A stretch of 61,587 nucleotides of DNA from an uncultured Eubacteriales bacterium (GTDB lineage Bacteria; Bacillota; Clostridia; Oscillospirales; CAG-382), in the NCBI GenBank assembly GCA_934502885.1, contig CAKSUT010000014.1, forward strand, positions 1 through 61,587. The letters are read 5' to 3'. Positions 42,419 through 51,651 of this stretch are shown here, in pieces. The first letter of the stretch is position 1. The number at the start of each line of letters is the position of its first letter. Below the pieces are notes generated by a model. The model searched no databases. It was given only the letters and a program-made list of their open reading frames with translations, and had not been told where the DNA came from. A program made the translations under genes and the position numbers.

Positions 42419-42521
42419 ATCGCCGAAGCTGCATATTTTGAAAGTAAAAATGCGCAATTTTTGCATATCTGTTGTGCGTGAAATATGCAGCCTTTGCGCT
42501 TCTCAACCCGTTGTATACAAA

Positions 42522-42550
42522 AAGGCACTCCCGTTTTTTGAGAGTGCCTT
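42522..42550. terminator. AAGGCACTC-family hairpin terminator, copy 1
   Basis: AAGGCACTC and GAGTGCCTT pair around CCGTTTTTTGA. It stands between the convergent GH13 and stalk-protein genes and can serve both. Three near-identical hairpins occur at 45044, 55122 and 59223. Confidence 0.85.
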
Positions 42551-42562
42551 ATCTGTTTTCCG

Positions 42563-43477
42563 TCACTTAAACTCAATGTGAAGCTTTTCCACTATATCTG
42601 CATTTTCGAGATACGGAACATCGAGAGTGAAGCGGTATCCGAAGTTGCCGTTGCCGGCAGTCTGCCGAAGCTCTTTGATTCCGACCTCATTGCCGTTCAA
42701 AAGCACCTTGATTCTGTCGCTGTCGTAACCTTTGCGCAGAACAGCACCGTCGTACCCGACAGTGCTTATTTCGTCAAGTCCGCGGCGAAGCTCGGCTGTT
42801 TCGTTCATGCTGCGCTGTAAAACGGAAAAGCCGAACACAAGACCGCCGTTCCATGAATTTTCAAGCTTAATACCGTCGAAATAATATGCTCCCTTGCCGG
42901 AAACCGAGAAAGTGCCTTCGCCGCCGTTTACGACGTCAAGAGAAAAGGCATCAATATTACCGCTCTCGGTCTCGCCGCTTTTTTGCGGAGATATACTCCA
43001 CGAGTCTTTGTAACTGTAGCTTATCGTCCTCTTTTCGGGATTCCACACTACCTCTCCGAACTCTTTCAGCTCGTCTATGAGGATGATAGTCTTTCCGCCG
43101 ATGTTGTACCCTTTCACATACGTACTGCCGACACGAACCGATATGTCGGAGGGATATATCTGCCCGGCAATGCTTCCGACAGGCTCGTCAAGCGGCTCGG
43201 GGACGTAATTCGCGCGGTATTCTTTTCTGTCACCCTTTACGTAGTTTACGACAAGCAAACGGTATGCGTCCCAATAATTCACTCTGAATTTGTAGTCGTA
43301 CAAATCCTCCGCAACTATTCCGGTGTTACCCTCAATGTTGTACGACTTTATCGGTTTGCCGTCTATATAGGCGACGATATCGCTGTTGTAACAGTACAGA
43401 GCGTCGGAGGCGTAAACCGTGCCGAACGAAAGAAGCACCGTTATTGCCGCAAGTGCGGCTGAAAGCAGTCTTTTCAT
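42563..43477 (-). CDS. Secreted stalk-domain protein
   Basis: A 304-residue exported protein with a signal peptide (MKRLLSAALAAITVLLSFGT, then VYAS). Two segments look like copper-amine-oxidase-N (stalk) units: VAYIDGKPIKSYNIEGNTGI with VAEDLYDYKFRVNYWD, and VRVGSTYVKGYNIGGKTIIL with IDELKEFGEVVWNPEKRTIS. The C-terminal 120 residues form an unrecognised beta-rich domain. The ATG at 43477 is preferred, as GAAAGGAA lies eight bases upstream. It probably sits at the cell surface. It lies downstream of an SLH gene on the same strand but is 223 bp away with an intervening hairpin. Confidence 0.8.
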   Translation of the reverse strand: MKRLLSAALAAITVLLSFGTVYASDALYCYNSDIVAYIDGKPIKSYNIEGNTGIVAEDLYDYKFRVNYWDAYRLLVVNYVKGDRKEYRANYVPEPLDEPVGSIAGQIYPSDISVRVGSTYVKGYNIGGKTIILIDELKEFGEVVWNPEKRTISYSYKDSWSISPQKSGETESGNIDAFSLDVVNGGEGTFSVSGKGAYYFDGIKLENSWNGGLVFGFSVLQRSMNETAELRRGLDEISTVGYDGAVLRKGYDSDRIKVLLNGNEVGIKELRQTAGNGNFGYRFTLDVPYLENADIVEKLHIEFK

Positions 43478-43520
43478 GTGTGAAATTCCTTTCATATGCT
43501 ATTTATGCTTAATTCAGGCG

Positions 43521-43551
43521 GCATAGGTGCAGTTGAGAACCGCACCTATGC
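43521..43551. other. 10-bp perfect hairpin upstream of the stalk gene
   Basis: GCATAGGTGC and GCACCTATGC pair around AGTTGAGAACC, followed on the plus strand by TACTTTTTC. It lies between the SLH gene stop (43701) and the stalk gene start, where plus-strand transcription is not expected. It may be an operator, a leader structure, or an antisense terminator. Confidence 0.5.
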
Positions 43552-43700
43552 TACTTTTTCTTTAGCTGAGCGTAAAGACTATTCTTTTATCTTTACAGCT
43601 GTTTGTACCTAAAACATATCTAAAAGTATCTGTTTTGGTGCCGCATATGTGATGCGCAAAATATTCTCATAATGATATATTCTGCAAATGAACGGTTATA

Positions 43701-44750
43701 TCAGTCAAGCTTATACACCCTTGCTTTTTCCAAGTCGATCCGATATTCTCGCTTTTCCTCAATGCCATCGGTAATATCGCTCCACGAGCAATATAAGAAT
43801 TTTCCGTCGTCGCTGAATTTGAAAGACTCTTTATTGAAATTGTAGGGACTGATTTTTCCGAACTGTCCCATTAAATCTTTTCTTCCGCCGTTTTTATAAA
43901 GAATCCAAAAGCCGCTTCTGCCCGAGAAAAAAGCCGACGCAAATCCGACTTCGACCGAACAGAAATCGTTTTCGCAGCTGTATATGCTTTCATAATTCGG
44001 CTGTCTTTTGACGTTTCCGAGCAATTCATCATACGACCAAAAGCAAAGCTTGTCTCCGTGACAGCGGCTTTTTATAACGGCTTTTTTGCACAGTCTTACA
44101 AACGTTGCATAGCATTGCTCGCGAGTGTAGGGATTTTTCGGAGCAAAAGTGCCGTCGGGCATACCCTGCATAATATTAAGCGCACAAACCTTTTTCACGG
44201 AATCCCTTGCCCAATCGGAAACGCTGTCCGAATCCGCCATGTCGGCAACTTCGCTTTCGGGTGCGGGTTTGTCGCTTGCGTACATGGTGCAAACCCTGCT
44301 CAGCATCACGGCGGCTTCTTCTCTTGTGATCGGAGAAAACGGATCGAAAAGATTATTTCCTTTTCCCTTTACAATACCCATTGCCGCCGCCGTCATAATG
44401 TAATTTGCATATTCGGAGTCGGCAAGATCGTCAAACATAGTGATCTCGTCCGCCGGCACCTTTGACAAGCTTCCGCCGTTTATATATAAATACTGCATAT
44501 CGTCAAAATCCATATTGTTTTGATAGGCGGCGAACATCATGGCGGTTACGGCAAACTCTTCTCTTGTGATGTTTTTCGAATAATCCTTTTGCAGATTTTC
44601 CGCAACGATCCCAAGCTCGACGGCTTCTTCGATTTCGGCTGCCGCCCATTCCGACATATCGTTGTCGTCAAGAGCAAAAGACACGGATGCTGCCGTGAGC
44701 GTAAGAAGCGACAGTAAAAGTGCGGTGATAATTTTAAATGCTTTTGTCAT
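43701..44750 (-). CDS. Three-SLH-motif S-layer protein
   Basis: A 349-residue exported protein. After the signal peptide (MTKAFKIITALLLSLLTLTA) come three SLH motifs. The first begins MSEWAAAEIEEAVELGIV and has NITREEFAV. The second has ANYIMTAAAMGIVKGKGN with SPITREEAAVMLSRV. The third has VSDWARDSVKKVCALNIMQG with NPYTREQCYATFVRL. SLH domains bind pyruvylated secondary wall polymers. The C-terminal 130 residues are an unrecognised domain that includes WILYKNGGRKDLMGQF. The same C-terminal domain occurs in the paralogue at 57375-58451, so these are true paralogues. The promoter lies in the inverted repeat at 44816-45072. Confidence 0.88.
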   Translation of the reverse strand: MTKAFKIITALLLSLLTLTAASVSFALDDNDMSEWAAAEIEEAVELGIVAENLQKDYSKNITREEFAVTAMMFAAYQNNMDFDDMQYLYINGGSLSKVPADEITMFDDLADSEYANYIMTAAAMGIVKGKGNNLFDPFSPITREEAAVMLSRVCTMYASDKPAPESEVADMADSDSVSDWARDSVKKVCALNIMQGMPDGTFAPKNPYTREQCYATFVRLCKKAVIKSRCHGDKLCFWSYDELLGNVKRQPNYESIYSCENDFCSVEVGFASAFFSGRSGFWILYKNGGRKDLMGQFGKISPYNFNKESFKFSDDGKFLYCSWSDITDGIEEKREYRIDLEKARVYKLD

Positions 44751-44815
44751 GGTATCAATCCTCTCTTTATATGATTTTTACGAGGCACTCCGGAATCTGC
44801 GTTCAGCGCTAAACC

Positions 44816-45072
44816 GTCATCGCCCCATGCTTCTTCCGCTTGTTCAGACTTGCTTAATCACAAAAAGTTCCGAAAACGTCAAAAAAGCTCGGCGTTTTCA
44901 CGAAACAAATCGGATTTTGAGGAAAAACTCCTCCCTCAGCCCATTATAACATTTTTCGGAGCGGTTTTGTCAGCGGTTTTTTGAAAAAAGTTTAATTTCT
45001 CCCTTTTGCACAAAAACACACGCCGCACTTTGGGCAAAACAACAAGGCACCCCCCATTTCGGAGAGTGCCTT
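44816..45072 (-). repeat. ~255-bp terminator-promoter repeat, left inverted copy
   Basis: Read on the minus strand, this matches 55122-55374 over almost its full length. It consists of an AAGGCACTC hairpin, GTGCAAAAGGGAGAAATTAA, a CTGACA/TATAAT-like promoter and a conserved leader ending GGGCGATGAC. The two copies face each other around a segment of about 10 kb. Confidence 0.85.
45044..45072. terminator. AAGGCACTC-family hairpin terminator, copy 2
   Basis: AAGGCAC...GTGCCTT; serves the end of the NodB-like gene at 45091 on the minus strand. Confidence 0.8.
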
Positions 45073-45090
45073 TTCAAATTATGCGCTTTA

Positions 45091-46599
45091 TTATTCAGCC
45101 ATGCCGAGCTTTATGGTTTTGCCCTTGATTTCGGTCTTGCCGCCGTCGGTCGCGACGGAGTCCGCAGTCAAGCCCACACGGTAGTTTGTACCGTCGAAGG
45201 TGAAGTCCGCACCGTCGGCGTTTACCGTTGCGCCGTCAAAGCTTCCGAAGCTCCACTTAAGCGCCGCGCCGCCCGTTACGGTTATGCATTTTTCGTCGAG
45301 GCGGATTGCAATTTCCTCTGCATTTCCCTCGGACTTTGCGTATACGACAAGCGCGCCGCCGTCGCGCCCCGTGCGAAGATATTCGTACTTTCCCTCAAAT
45401 TCGAGGTCGGCGTCGTCGTTCTCGGTACACCAAATGCGCTCGTTTACGACGGGCAGAGCGTAGTACTCCGCTTTCCAGTCGAGGCACGGTGCGTCAAGGT
45501 ACGGCTCACGGAGCTTTTCGTCGTACTTCTGTATGTCACGGAAGTAGAGCCTGTCTCTGTCGAACATCACGTTCGCACGGTAATATTTTCCCGTGTACCA
45601 GAACGAACGGTATCTCTTGTCGTTTATCGGAGCGTCCTCTTCGGCAACAAGCGCCGCCGGGGGAGTCATGTCGTAGGTTTTTGCGAACTTCTCGCCGGCG
45701 TCGCACATCTTCATGACCTCAACCTTGCCTGCGTCGGCGTACTCCTTGAGAAGCGCGTACTGCATCGCAAGTCCGTCCTTCATTGCCTCCCAGCCGAAGC
45801 TGTTCTCCTGACCTATCTGCGTGTAGGCGATGCCGAGGTTTTCCCTGTCAAAGTAGCAATCGAAGAACCACCTCATGTAGTCCTTATCCTGACCGTATTT
45901 CCAGACCGGCTCCATCGTCGCACAGCCGCCGCACTTCGGGTTGTTGGCGTAGCGTTTTTCCCAGTAGCCTCTTATTGGCTCTATTCCGAGAAGACGGAAC
46001 ACCGGTGCGTGAAGCTCGTTCTCCTTGGTTGCGGCAGGGCAGAGTATATTGTTTTTCGACGGGAAATAAGGCTGATTGTAAGGTCCGCCCCAGAGGGTGT
46101 AGGCGTCAACTCCGAGCTGCTCGCGGCAGATGCCGAACGCCTTTACGCCGTATTTTTCGCTCATGTAGCGCACGGAGTCGATATCGAGAAGCCACGAGCC
46201 TGCGCTCTTCGGATATTCGCCGAAAACCTCACGGAACTTTCTCATAAGCTCGTCGATGAGCAACGTCTTCTGCTCATATGTGTACGACGGAAGAAAGCCG
46301 GGGTCAACGTGCCAGTCCCAGTCGTAGCCGGGTCTGCCTCTCCACGCTATTCCCACCTTTTCGACAAGCGGACGGACTATCTCTATCCACACGCCGAGCT
46401 CCGTCTTTTCGTCACGCTCCGCAAGGAAAACGTCCGAGAACTTCTTGTCGATTATCGCATCGTACTGAAGAAGAAACGTATTCTCGAAGCCGAACTTTTT
46501 GTTGAGCGCAATCTGACCGAGTACCGGCTCAAGAAGGTCGAGAGAGGGATTTCTCGGCTCAACGCCTCTGACAAAATTCATTATGTTCACTATATTCAT
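45091..46599 (-). CDS. NodB/GH57-like TIM-barrel protein (DUF3863/DUF3864-type)
   Basis: A 502-residue cytosolic protein. The N-terminal 300 residues resemble polysaccharide-deacetylase-like barrels: NFVRGVEPRNPSLDLLEPVL, then TFLLQYDAIID, GVWIEIVRPLVE and DWDWHVDPGF. I associate this pattern with the DUF3863/DUF3864 family. The C-terminal 120 residues form a beta-sandwich (from about 380). Enzymatic activity has not been shown for the family as far as I know. GAAAGGAATTC lies before the ATG. It is 19 bp downstream of the dehydratase-like gene, so the two may be co-transcribed. It could act on a cell-surface or plant glycan; that is inference. Confidence 0.7.
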   Translation of the reverse strand: MNIVNIMNFVRGVEPRNPSLDLLEPVLGQIALNKKFGFENTFLLQYDAIIDKKFSDVFLAERDEKTELGVWIEIVRPLVEKVGIAWRGRPGYDWDWHVDPGFLPSYTYEQKTLLIDELMRKFREVFGEYPKSAGSWLLDIDSVRYMSEKYGVKAFGICREQLGVDAYTLWGGPYNQPYFPSKNNILCPAATKENELHAPVFRLLGIEPIRGYWEKRYANNPKCGGCATMEPVWKYGQDKDYMRWFFDCYFDRENLGIAYTQIGQENSFGWEAMKDGLAMQYALLKEYADAGKVEVMKMCDAGEKFAKTYDMTPPAALVAEEDAPINDKRYRSFWYTGKYYRANVMFDRDRLYFRDIQKYDEKLREPYLDAPCLDWKAEYYALPVVNERIWCTENDDADLEFEGKYEYLRTGRDGGALVVYAKSEGNAEEIAIRLDEKCITVTGGAALKWSFGSFDGATVNADGADFTFDGTNYRVGLTADSVATDGGKTEIKGKTIKLGMAE

Positions 46600-46618
46600 A
46601 GCGTGAATTCCTTTCGCT

Positions 46619-47968
46619 TTAAATATTTACCCCTTGCTTTTCGGGCTTGTTTTCGGCATTCGTTACGACTCCTTTAACCGATTTGTCGCTGTTTGCCGAC
46701 GGATTCTCTTCGGTTTTCTCCTCAGACACTTTCCTTGCGTTTGCAAGCATGAGCTTGAGTCTGTTCTCCTGATTTACTCGGCTTGCACCGGCGTCGTAGT
46801 CTATCGCAACGATGTTGACTCCGGGGAGCATTTCCTTTATCGGCTTCATCATGCCCTTGCCGCAGATGTGGTTCGGCAGACAACCGAAAGGCTGCGTGCA
46901 TACGACGTTCGGGCAGCCGGACTCGGCAAGCTCTATCATCTCCGCCGTAAGAAGCCAGCCCTCGCCCATCTTGACCGCCGTGTTTATCACGCTCTTCGCT
47001 ATCTTCACGACGTCCTCAAAGTCGGTCCACGGTCGGAAAGAACCCTCTTCCTTTATGATATTGTTTATGTCTCGCTTGAAATCGCAGAGCTTTTTGTAGG
47101 CGATCTTGAACACCGGGTGCGACAGCACCTTCATTCTGTAAAGTCCGAACTCCGCAACCTCGTTGTAGATGAAGAAAAGGCAGAAGTCGAGAAGTCCCGG
47201 CACGACGGGTTCCGCACCCTCGGAAATAAGGAAGTCCTCGAGTCCGTTGTTTGCAAGAGGGGAGTACTTTACGAATATCTCGCCGACAATGCCCACTCTC
47301 ACAGCCTCTCTCTTTTCGAGAGGTATCTTTGCGAAGTCGTCAACCATTTTGCGGCAGTTTTCGAGAACGTCTCTGTAATTCGACCTTTTGCCGCCGCCAA
47401 GCTCACGCCCGAGCTTTTCCGTGTACTCGGCGCAGAGCCTGTCGGTGTCGCCCTTTGTTATCTCATAAGGCTTTGTCTGATTTGCAAGACTCATCATGAG
47501 GTCGCCGTAAGCCGCCGCATAGAACATACTCTTGAGCATCTTTATGCTGAGCTTGAAGCCGGGGTGATTTTCGAGTCCCAAAAGACTGAACGATATTACG
47601 GGAATATAACCGTACCCCGCCTTTGCGAGAGCCTTTCTGATGAGCGATATATAGTTCGACGCACGGCAGCCGCCGCCTGTCTGGAACATTATGAGAGCCG
47701 TCTTTTGCGGATCATACTTTCCCGACTGAAGAGCGTCGATGAACTGCCCGATAACGAGTATCGCCGGGTAGCAGGTGTCGTTGTGGGTATACTTGAGTCC
47801 CGTCTCGGCAATCTCTTTCCCCGTCGTTTCGAGAAGCTCCATGTTGAAGCCGTAGGTACGCATTACGCTGATTATCAGCTTAAAGTGTACCGGCAGCATA
47901 TTCGGGACAAGTATCTTGTAGTCCCGTTTCATTTCCTTTGTAAAGGGTATGTACTTTCTGTCTTGCAT
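46619..47968 (-). CDS. 2-hydroxyacyl-CoA dehydratase-like (HgdB-type) half of a split activase protein
   Basis: A 449-residue protein matching the C-terminal portion of the long BadF-type activase/dehydratase proteins. It starts MQDRKYIPFTKEMKRDYKIL and continues MLPVHFKLIISVMRTYGFNM, YTHNDTCYPAILVIGQ and TGGGCRASNYISLIRKAL. Conserved cysteines in these loops fit an iron-sulphur site. In related genomes this region is normally fused behind the activase domains. Here it is a separate gene, 333 bp away, with a weak GGTGG ribosome site. A charged tail (from about 420) ends the protein. The chemistry is probably ATP-driven low-potential electron transfer; the substrate is unknown. Confidence 0.82.
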   Translation of the reverse strand: MQDRKYIPFTKEMKRDYKILVPNMLPVHFKLIISVMRTYGFNMELLETTGKEIAETGLKYTHNDTCYPAILVIGQFIDALQSGKYDPQKTALIMFQTGGGCRASNYISLIRKALAKAGYGYIPVISFSLLGLENHPGFKLSIKMLKSMFYAAAYGDLMMSLANQTKPYEITKGDTDRLCAEYTEKLGRELGGGKRSNYRDVLENCRKMVDDFAKIPLEKREAVRVGIVGEIFVKYSPLANNGLEDFLISEGAEPVVPGLLDFCLFFIYNEVAEFGLYRMKVLSHPVFKIAYKKLCDFKRDINNIIKEEGSFRPWTDFEDVVKIAKSVINTAVKMGEGWLLTAEMIELAESGCPNVVCTQPFGCLPNHICGKGMMKPIKEMLPGVNIVAIDYDAGASRVNQENRLKLMLANARKVSEEKTEENPSANSDKSVKGVVTNAENKPEKQGVNI

Positions 47969-47989
47969 AAAACCACCAAACCAAATAAA

Positions 47990-48304
47990 TAATTGAGAAT
48001 TGAAAATTGAGAATGGAGAATTGAATCAGAGTGGAGAGTACGAAAGCAAAGCTTTCGTCAGAGTGAAGAGTGGAGAGTGGAGAGTGGAGAGTGGAGTTAA
48101 GGTAGAAAAGCTTTGCTTTTCAAATTGGAAATCTCTCTTCCGTTGTCGTACACGCTTTAAATTCGCACCAAATAATTATTGAAGAAAAACGCTTTAGCGT
48201 TTTTCGACCGCAACTTGTGCGAAGCACAAACTTCACGCTTTGCGAAGCAAAGCCCTTCACGCAAGCGAAGCTTGCACTTCACTCGTTCCGAAGGAACGAC
48301 ATCA
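47990..48304. repeat. Mini-hairpin repeat block splitting the activase/dehydratase (R5)
   Basis: It starts with AATTGAGAATTGAAAATTGA and (GAGTGGA)n tandem repeats (48060-48095). Next come GAAAAACGC-TTTA-GCGTTTTTC, TTGTGC-GAA-GCACAA, CTTTGC-GAA-GCAAAG, GCAAGC-GAA-GCTTGC and CGTTCC-GAA-GGAACG, joined by ACTTCAC linkers and ending CATCACTT. The final CATCACTT includes the stop codon of the activase gene. Confidence 0.88.
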
Positions 48305-51286
48305 CTTAGAGAAGCTTTGCTTCTCTTCTATCGCTCCCATAAGGCTTCTCAGGCGAATCTTCACCGCACCGAGGTTTGTTATCTCGTCTATTTTTATCTG
48401 GGTGTAGTACTTGCCGTGACTTTCGAGAATCGCGCGCACCTCGTCTGTCGTTATCGCATCGACGCCGCAGCCGAAGGACACAAGCTGAACAAGCTCGACG
48501 TCGCCGTGAGCCGCCGCATATCCTGCCGCACGGTAGAGTCTCGAATGGAAAGTCCACTGGTCAAGCACCGCCACCTTCTGCACAGGCGCAAGATGACATA
48601 TGCTGTCCTCACTCACAACGGCAAAGCCGAGAGAATTTGCAAGCTTGTCTATGCCGTGACCTATCTCCGGGTCGATGTGATAGGGACGTCCCGCAAGAAT
48701 CATTATGCGGTTTCCGTTTGCCCTCGCTTCGGCAAGCGCCCGCTCGCCCTCTGTACGCAGAGCCGCCGTGTACTTTCTGTATGCCGCAAAGCCCCTCTTC
48801 ACCGCCGCCTTTACCTCGTGTTTGGTTATGGTCGCGTCGTGCGCCGAAAACGCCGGGTAAAGCGTGCGCGCAAGCGCGTTTTCACTTGCAACGCTGAGGT
48901 ACGGGTGCAGAAAATCGACGTTCTTCAGACACTCCATGTTTGCGTGGAGAAGCTCTGCGTAGTAGGCGACTATCGGGCAGTTGTAGTGGTTGTCGCCGGC
49001 GTGTTCGTCGATGTTGTAGGTAAGACCGGGATAGAATATAGTCGTGATGCCGCACTCGACAAGCTCAGCCATGTGACCGTGCATTATCTTCGCCGGGTAG
49101 CACGCCGTGTCGGAGGGAATGGTGAACTGTCCCTTTTCATAGGTCGCGCGGTTTGAAAGCGGCGTGAATACCACCTCGTAGCCGAGTGCGGTGAACAGCT
49201 CGTGCCAAAGCGGCGCAAACTCATAGGTTGAAAGTGCCGTGGGTATGCCGAGTTTTCCTCTCGGCGGAGCTTTTTCGTCCTTCTTCGGCGTGAGCGACTT
49301 TATGTACTGCCTTTTCCACTCATGCAGATTCGGAAGCGGCTTTACGTCGGTAATACCGAGTCCCCTCTCGCACTGATTGCCCGAGATGAAGCGTTTGCCG
49401 TCCGAGAATTTGTTTATTGTGAGGTGACAGCCGTTCGCACAGCCGTGACATACCGCCGAGGTCGAGGTGTGGGTAAACTTCTCAAGCTCTTCGAGGGAAA
49501 GAAGCGTGCTTTCCTTGTTCTTCATGACGTGAAGCGCCGCACCGTATGCGCCCATGAGTCCTGCGACCGACGGACGTATAACGTTTCTGCCAAGCTCCTT
49601 TTCAAAGGCGCGGAGTACGGCGTCGTTGTAGAAAGTGCCGCCCTGAACGACAATTGACTTTCCCAGCTCATCCGGGTTCGCCGCGCGGATAACCTTGTAT
49701 ATCGCATTCTTGACGACGCTCACCGAAAGACCTGCCGAGATGTCCTCGACCGATGCGCCGTCCTTCTGCGACTGCTTGACCGATGAATTCATGAACACCG
49801 TACAGCGTGAGCCGAGGTTGACGGGAGCTTTTGCGTGAAGTCCTTTTTCGGCGAACTCCGCAACATCGTAGCCCATCGACTTCGCAAAGGTCTCGATGAA
49901 AGAGCCGCAGCCGGAGGAACACGCTTCGTTGAGCATTATGCTGTCGATTGCGCCGTTGCGGATCTTGAAGCACTTGATGTCCTGACCTCCTATGTCGAGA
50001 ATGAAATCGACGCCGGGCATGAAGTGTTTCGCCGCCGTGTAGTGAGCTATTGTCTCAACGACGCCTTCGTCGGCGTGAAAGGCGTGCTTTATAAGATCCT
50101 CGCCGTAACCCGTCACCGACGCGCCGCAGATTTTTACTCTGCCGCCGCACTTTTTGCGGATGTCGGTGAGTACTTCTTTGACAAGCGTTACGGGGTTTCC
50201 TTTGTTGGAACTGTAGTAAGAGTATATGATAGACTTGTCCTCTCCTATGAGAACGAGCTTTGTCGTTGTGCTTCCGCAGTCGATGCCGAGCCATGCGTTT
50301 CCGGAGTAATCCTCGATTTTTCCGACTTTTACCGACGCCTTTGCGTGGCGTTCGCAGAACTCTTTGTATTCGTCATCGTTCGCAAACAGCGGAGGGAGTC
50401 TGTCCGCGCCGACCTTTTCGGCTTTCGCACTGTCCTCTATCTTCTTTATTATGTCGTCGAATGCGATAGATTCGCCGACGGCTCTGCCGGCATACATCGC
50501 CGCACCGTAAGCAACGGCGTAAAGAGCATATTCCGGGAACACAGCCGTCTCGCCGTCAAGTCCGAGAGTTTCGCAGAAAGCCTTTTTGAGTCCGTTGCAG
50601 TAGTAGAGCGGACCGCCCAGGAACATAACCTTGCCCTCGATTTTTCGTCCCTGGATAAGTCCCGTGACCGTCTGGTTGACGACCGCCTGATATATGCTTG
50701 CTGCGATGTCGCTCTTGTTTGCGCCCTGATTGAGAAGCGGCTGTATGTCGGTCTTTGCGAACACTCCGCACCTCGACGCTATGGGGTACTTTCTTGTCGC
50801 CTTGAGGCTTGCGGCGTCCATTTCGTCGGCGGTCATGTCGAGAAGCACCGCCATCTGGTCGATAAAAGCACCCGTGCCGCCGGCGCAGGTACCGTTCATT
50901 CTTTCGTCGAAGCCGCCCTTGTAGAAGATAACCTTTGCGTCCTCGCCGCCAAGCTCGATAACGACTCCCGTGTCGGGTGCAAGAGCCGAAACGACCTCGC
51001 CGGTCGAGTAAACCTCCTGCACAAAGGGAAGCCCTGCCGCCTCGGCAATACCGAGTCCGGCAGAACCCGAAACCGCAACGCGGAGCTTTGAGATGTCGTA
51101 TTTCGCCGCAAGCTCGCTCTCCATGTCGCGGAGCATTTCAAGCGTGGTACTGCGCGCTTTTGAGAGGTGACGCTTATATTTTTCGTATATTACCTCGCCG
51201 CCGTCGAGTAAGACGAGCTTTGCTGTCGTCGAACCGATGTCGATGCCGAGACACATTTTTTTGCTTTCGTTGGGCATTTGCTCCAT
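48302..51286 (-). CDS. BadF/BcrA-type acyl-CoA dehydratase activase, double ATPase + DUF2229
   Basis: A 994-residue cytosolic protein. Two ASKHA-type ATPase domains are present: the first from LGIDIGSTTAKLVLLDGG, the second (about residue 330) from LGIDCGSTTTKLVLIGED. Each is followed by a GG-rich loop and Cys residues that would bind a bridging [4Fe-4S] cluster (NGTCAGGTGAFID; NEACSSGCGSFIE). A DUF2229 domain follows (GKLGIPTALSTYEFAPLWHE). The protein stops at LRSLMGAIEEKQSFSK, where fused homologues continue into the HgdB-type part. The ATG at 51286 is close to AAGGAGA; the ATG at 51277 is an equally good choice. The last residues and the stop lie in the adjacent hairpin repeat. It drives electrons to a low potential with ATP; its partner is probably the next gene. 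Confidence 0.9.
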   Translation of the reverse strand: MEQMPNESKKMCLGIDIGSTTAKLVLLDGGEVIYEKYKRHLSKARSTTLEMLRDMESELAAKYDISKLRVAVSGSAGLGIAEAAGLPFVQEVYSTGEVVSALAPDTGVVIELGGEDAKVIFYKGGFDERMNGTCAGGTGAFIDQMAVLLDMTADEMDAASLKATRKYPIASRCGVFAKTDIQPLLNQGANKSDIAASIYQAVVNQTVTGLIQGRKIEGKVMFLGGPLYYCNGLKKAFCETLGLDGETAVFPEYALYAVAYGAAMYAGRAVGESIAFDDIIKKIEDSAKAEKVGADRLPPLFANDDEYKEFCERHAKASVKVGKIEDYSGNAWLGIDCGSTTTKLVLIGEDKSIIYSYYSSNKGNPVTLVKEVLTDIRKKCGGRVKICGASVTGYGEDLIKHAFHADEGVVETIAHYTAAKHFMPGVDFILDIGGQDIKCFKIRNGAIDSIMLNEACSSGCGSFIETFAKSMGYDVAEFAEKGLHAKAPVNLGSRCTVFMNSSVKQSQKDGASVEDISAGLSVSVVKNAIYKVIRAANPDELGKSIVVQGGTFYNDAVLRAFEKELGRNVIRPSVAGLMGAYGAALHVMKNKESTLLSLEELEKFTHTSTSAVCHGCANGCHLTINKFSDGKRFISGNQCERGLGITDVKPLPNLHEWKRQYIKSLTPKKDEKAPPRGKLGIPTALSTYEFAPLWHELFTALGYEVVFTPLSNRATYEKGQFTIPSDTACYPAKIMHGHMAELVECGITTIFYPGLTYNIDEHAGDNHYNCPIVAYYAELLHANMECLKNVDFLHPYLSVASENALARTLYPAFSAHDATITKHEVKAAVKRGFAAYRKYTAALRTEGERALAEARANGNRIMILAGRPYHIDPEIGHGIDKLANSLGFAVVSEDSICHLAPVQKVAVLDQWTFHSRLYRAAGYAAAHGDVELVQLVSFGCGVDAITTDEVRAILESHGKYYTQIKIDEITNLGAVKIRLRSLMGAIEEKQSFSK

Positions 51287-51561
51287 GTCTCCTTGCCGTA
51301 TAATTAACAAAGTTACACTTATGTATAATGACAGCATACCACACAAACCTAAAAATAGTCTTAAGTAAATGAAAATTTTTGTCGAATGGTGCTAAGATTT
51401 CGCTAAGAAACGGTGGGAGTAATGTAATTTGTCGCCGCGAATGGAATATGATGCCAAGCACAAAGCAAAGGCAATTGCGGCTTTTGTGTTAACGAAAAGT
51501 AAAAAACGGCTTTGCATTGACTTTATGCCGCACAAAACACTCTTATAATGCAAATTCGGTA

Positions 51562-51590
51562 TTGATTTTGTTCTCGATTTGGAATATAAT
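51562..51590 (+). promoter_or_regulatory. Promoter of the Dam-DpnI locus
   Basis: TTGATT (51562-51567) and TATAAT (51585-51590), spacer 17 bp. The surrounding 300 bp (51287-51561) is AT-rich and holds no gene that I can support. Confidence 0.85.
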
Positions 51591-51651
51591 AATACCGTCA
51601 ATTACTTGACCGTAAATTTTTAATTATATATGTTGCGAGGAGATATGTGTA

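Noticed and set aside
46634..47992. 452-codon plus-strand frame over the dehydratase-like gene
   Set aside because: Antisense shadow of a real gene: no signal, motif or ribosome site.
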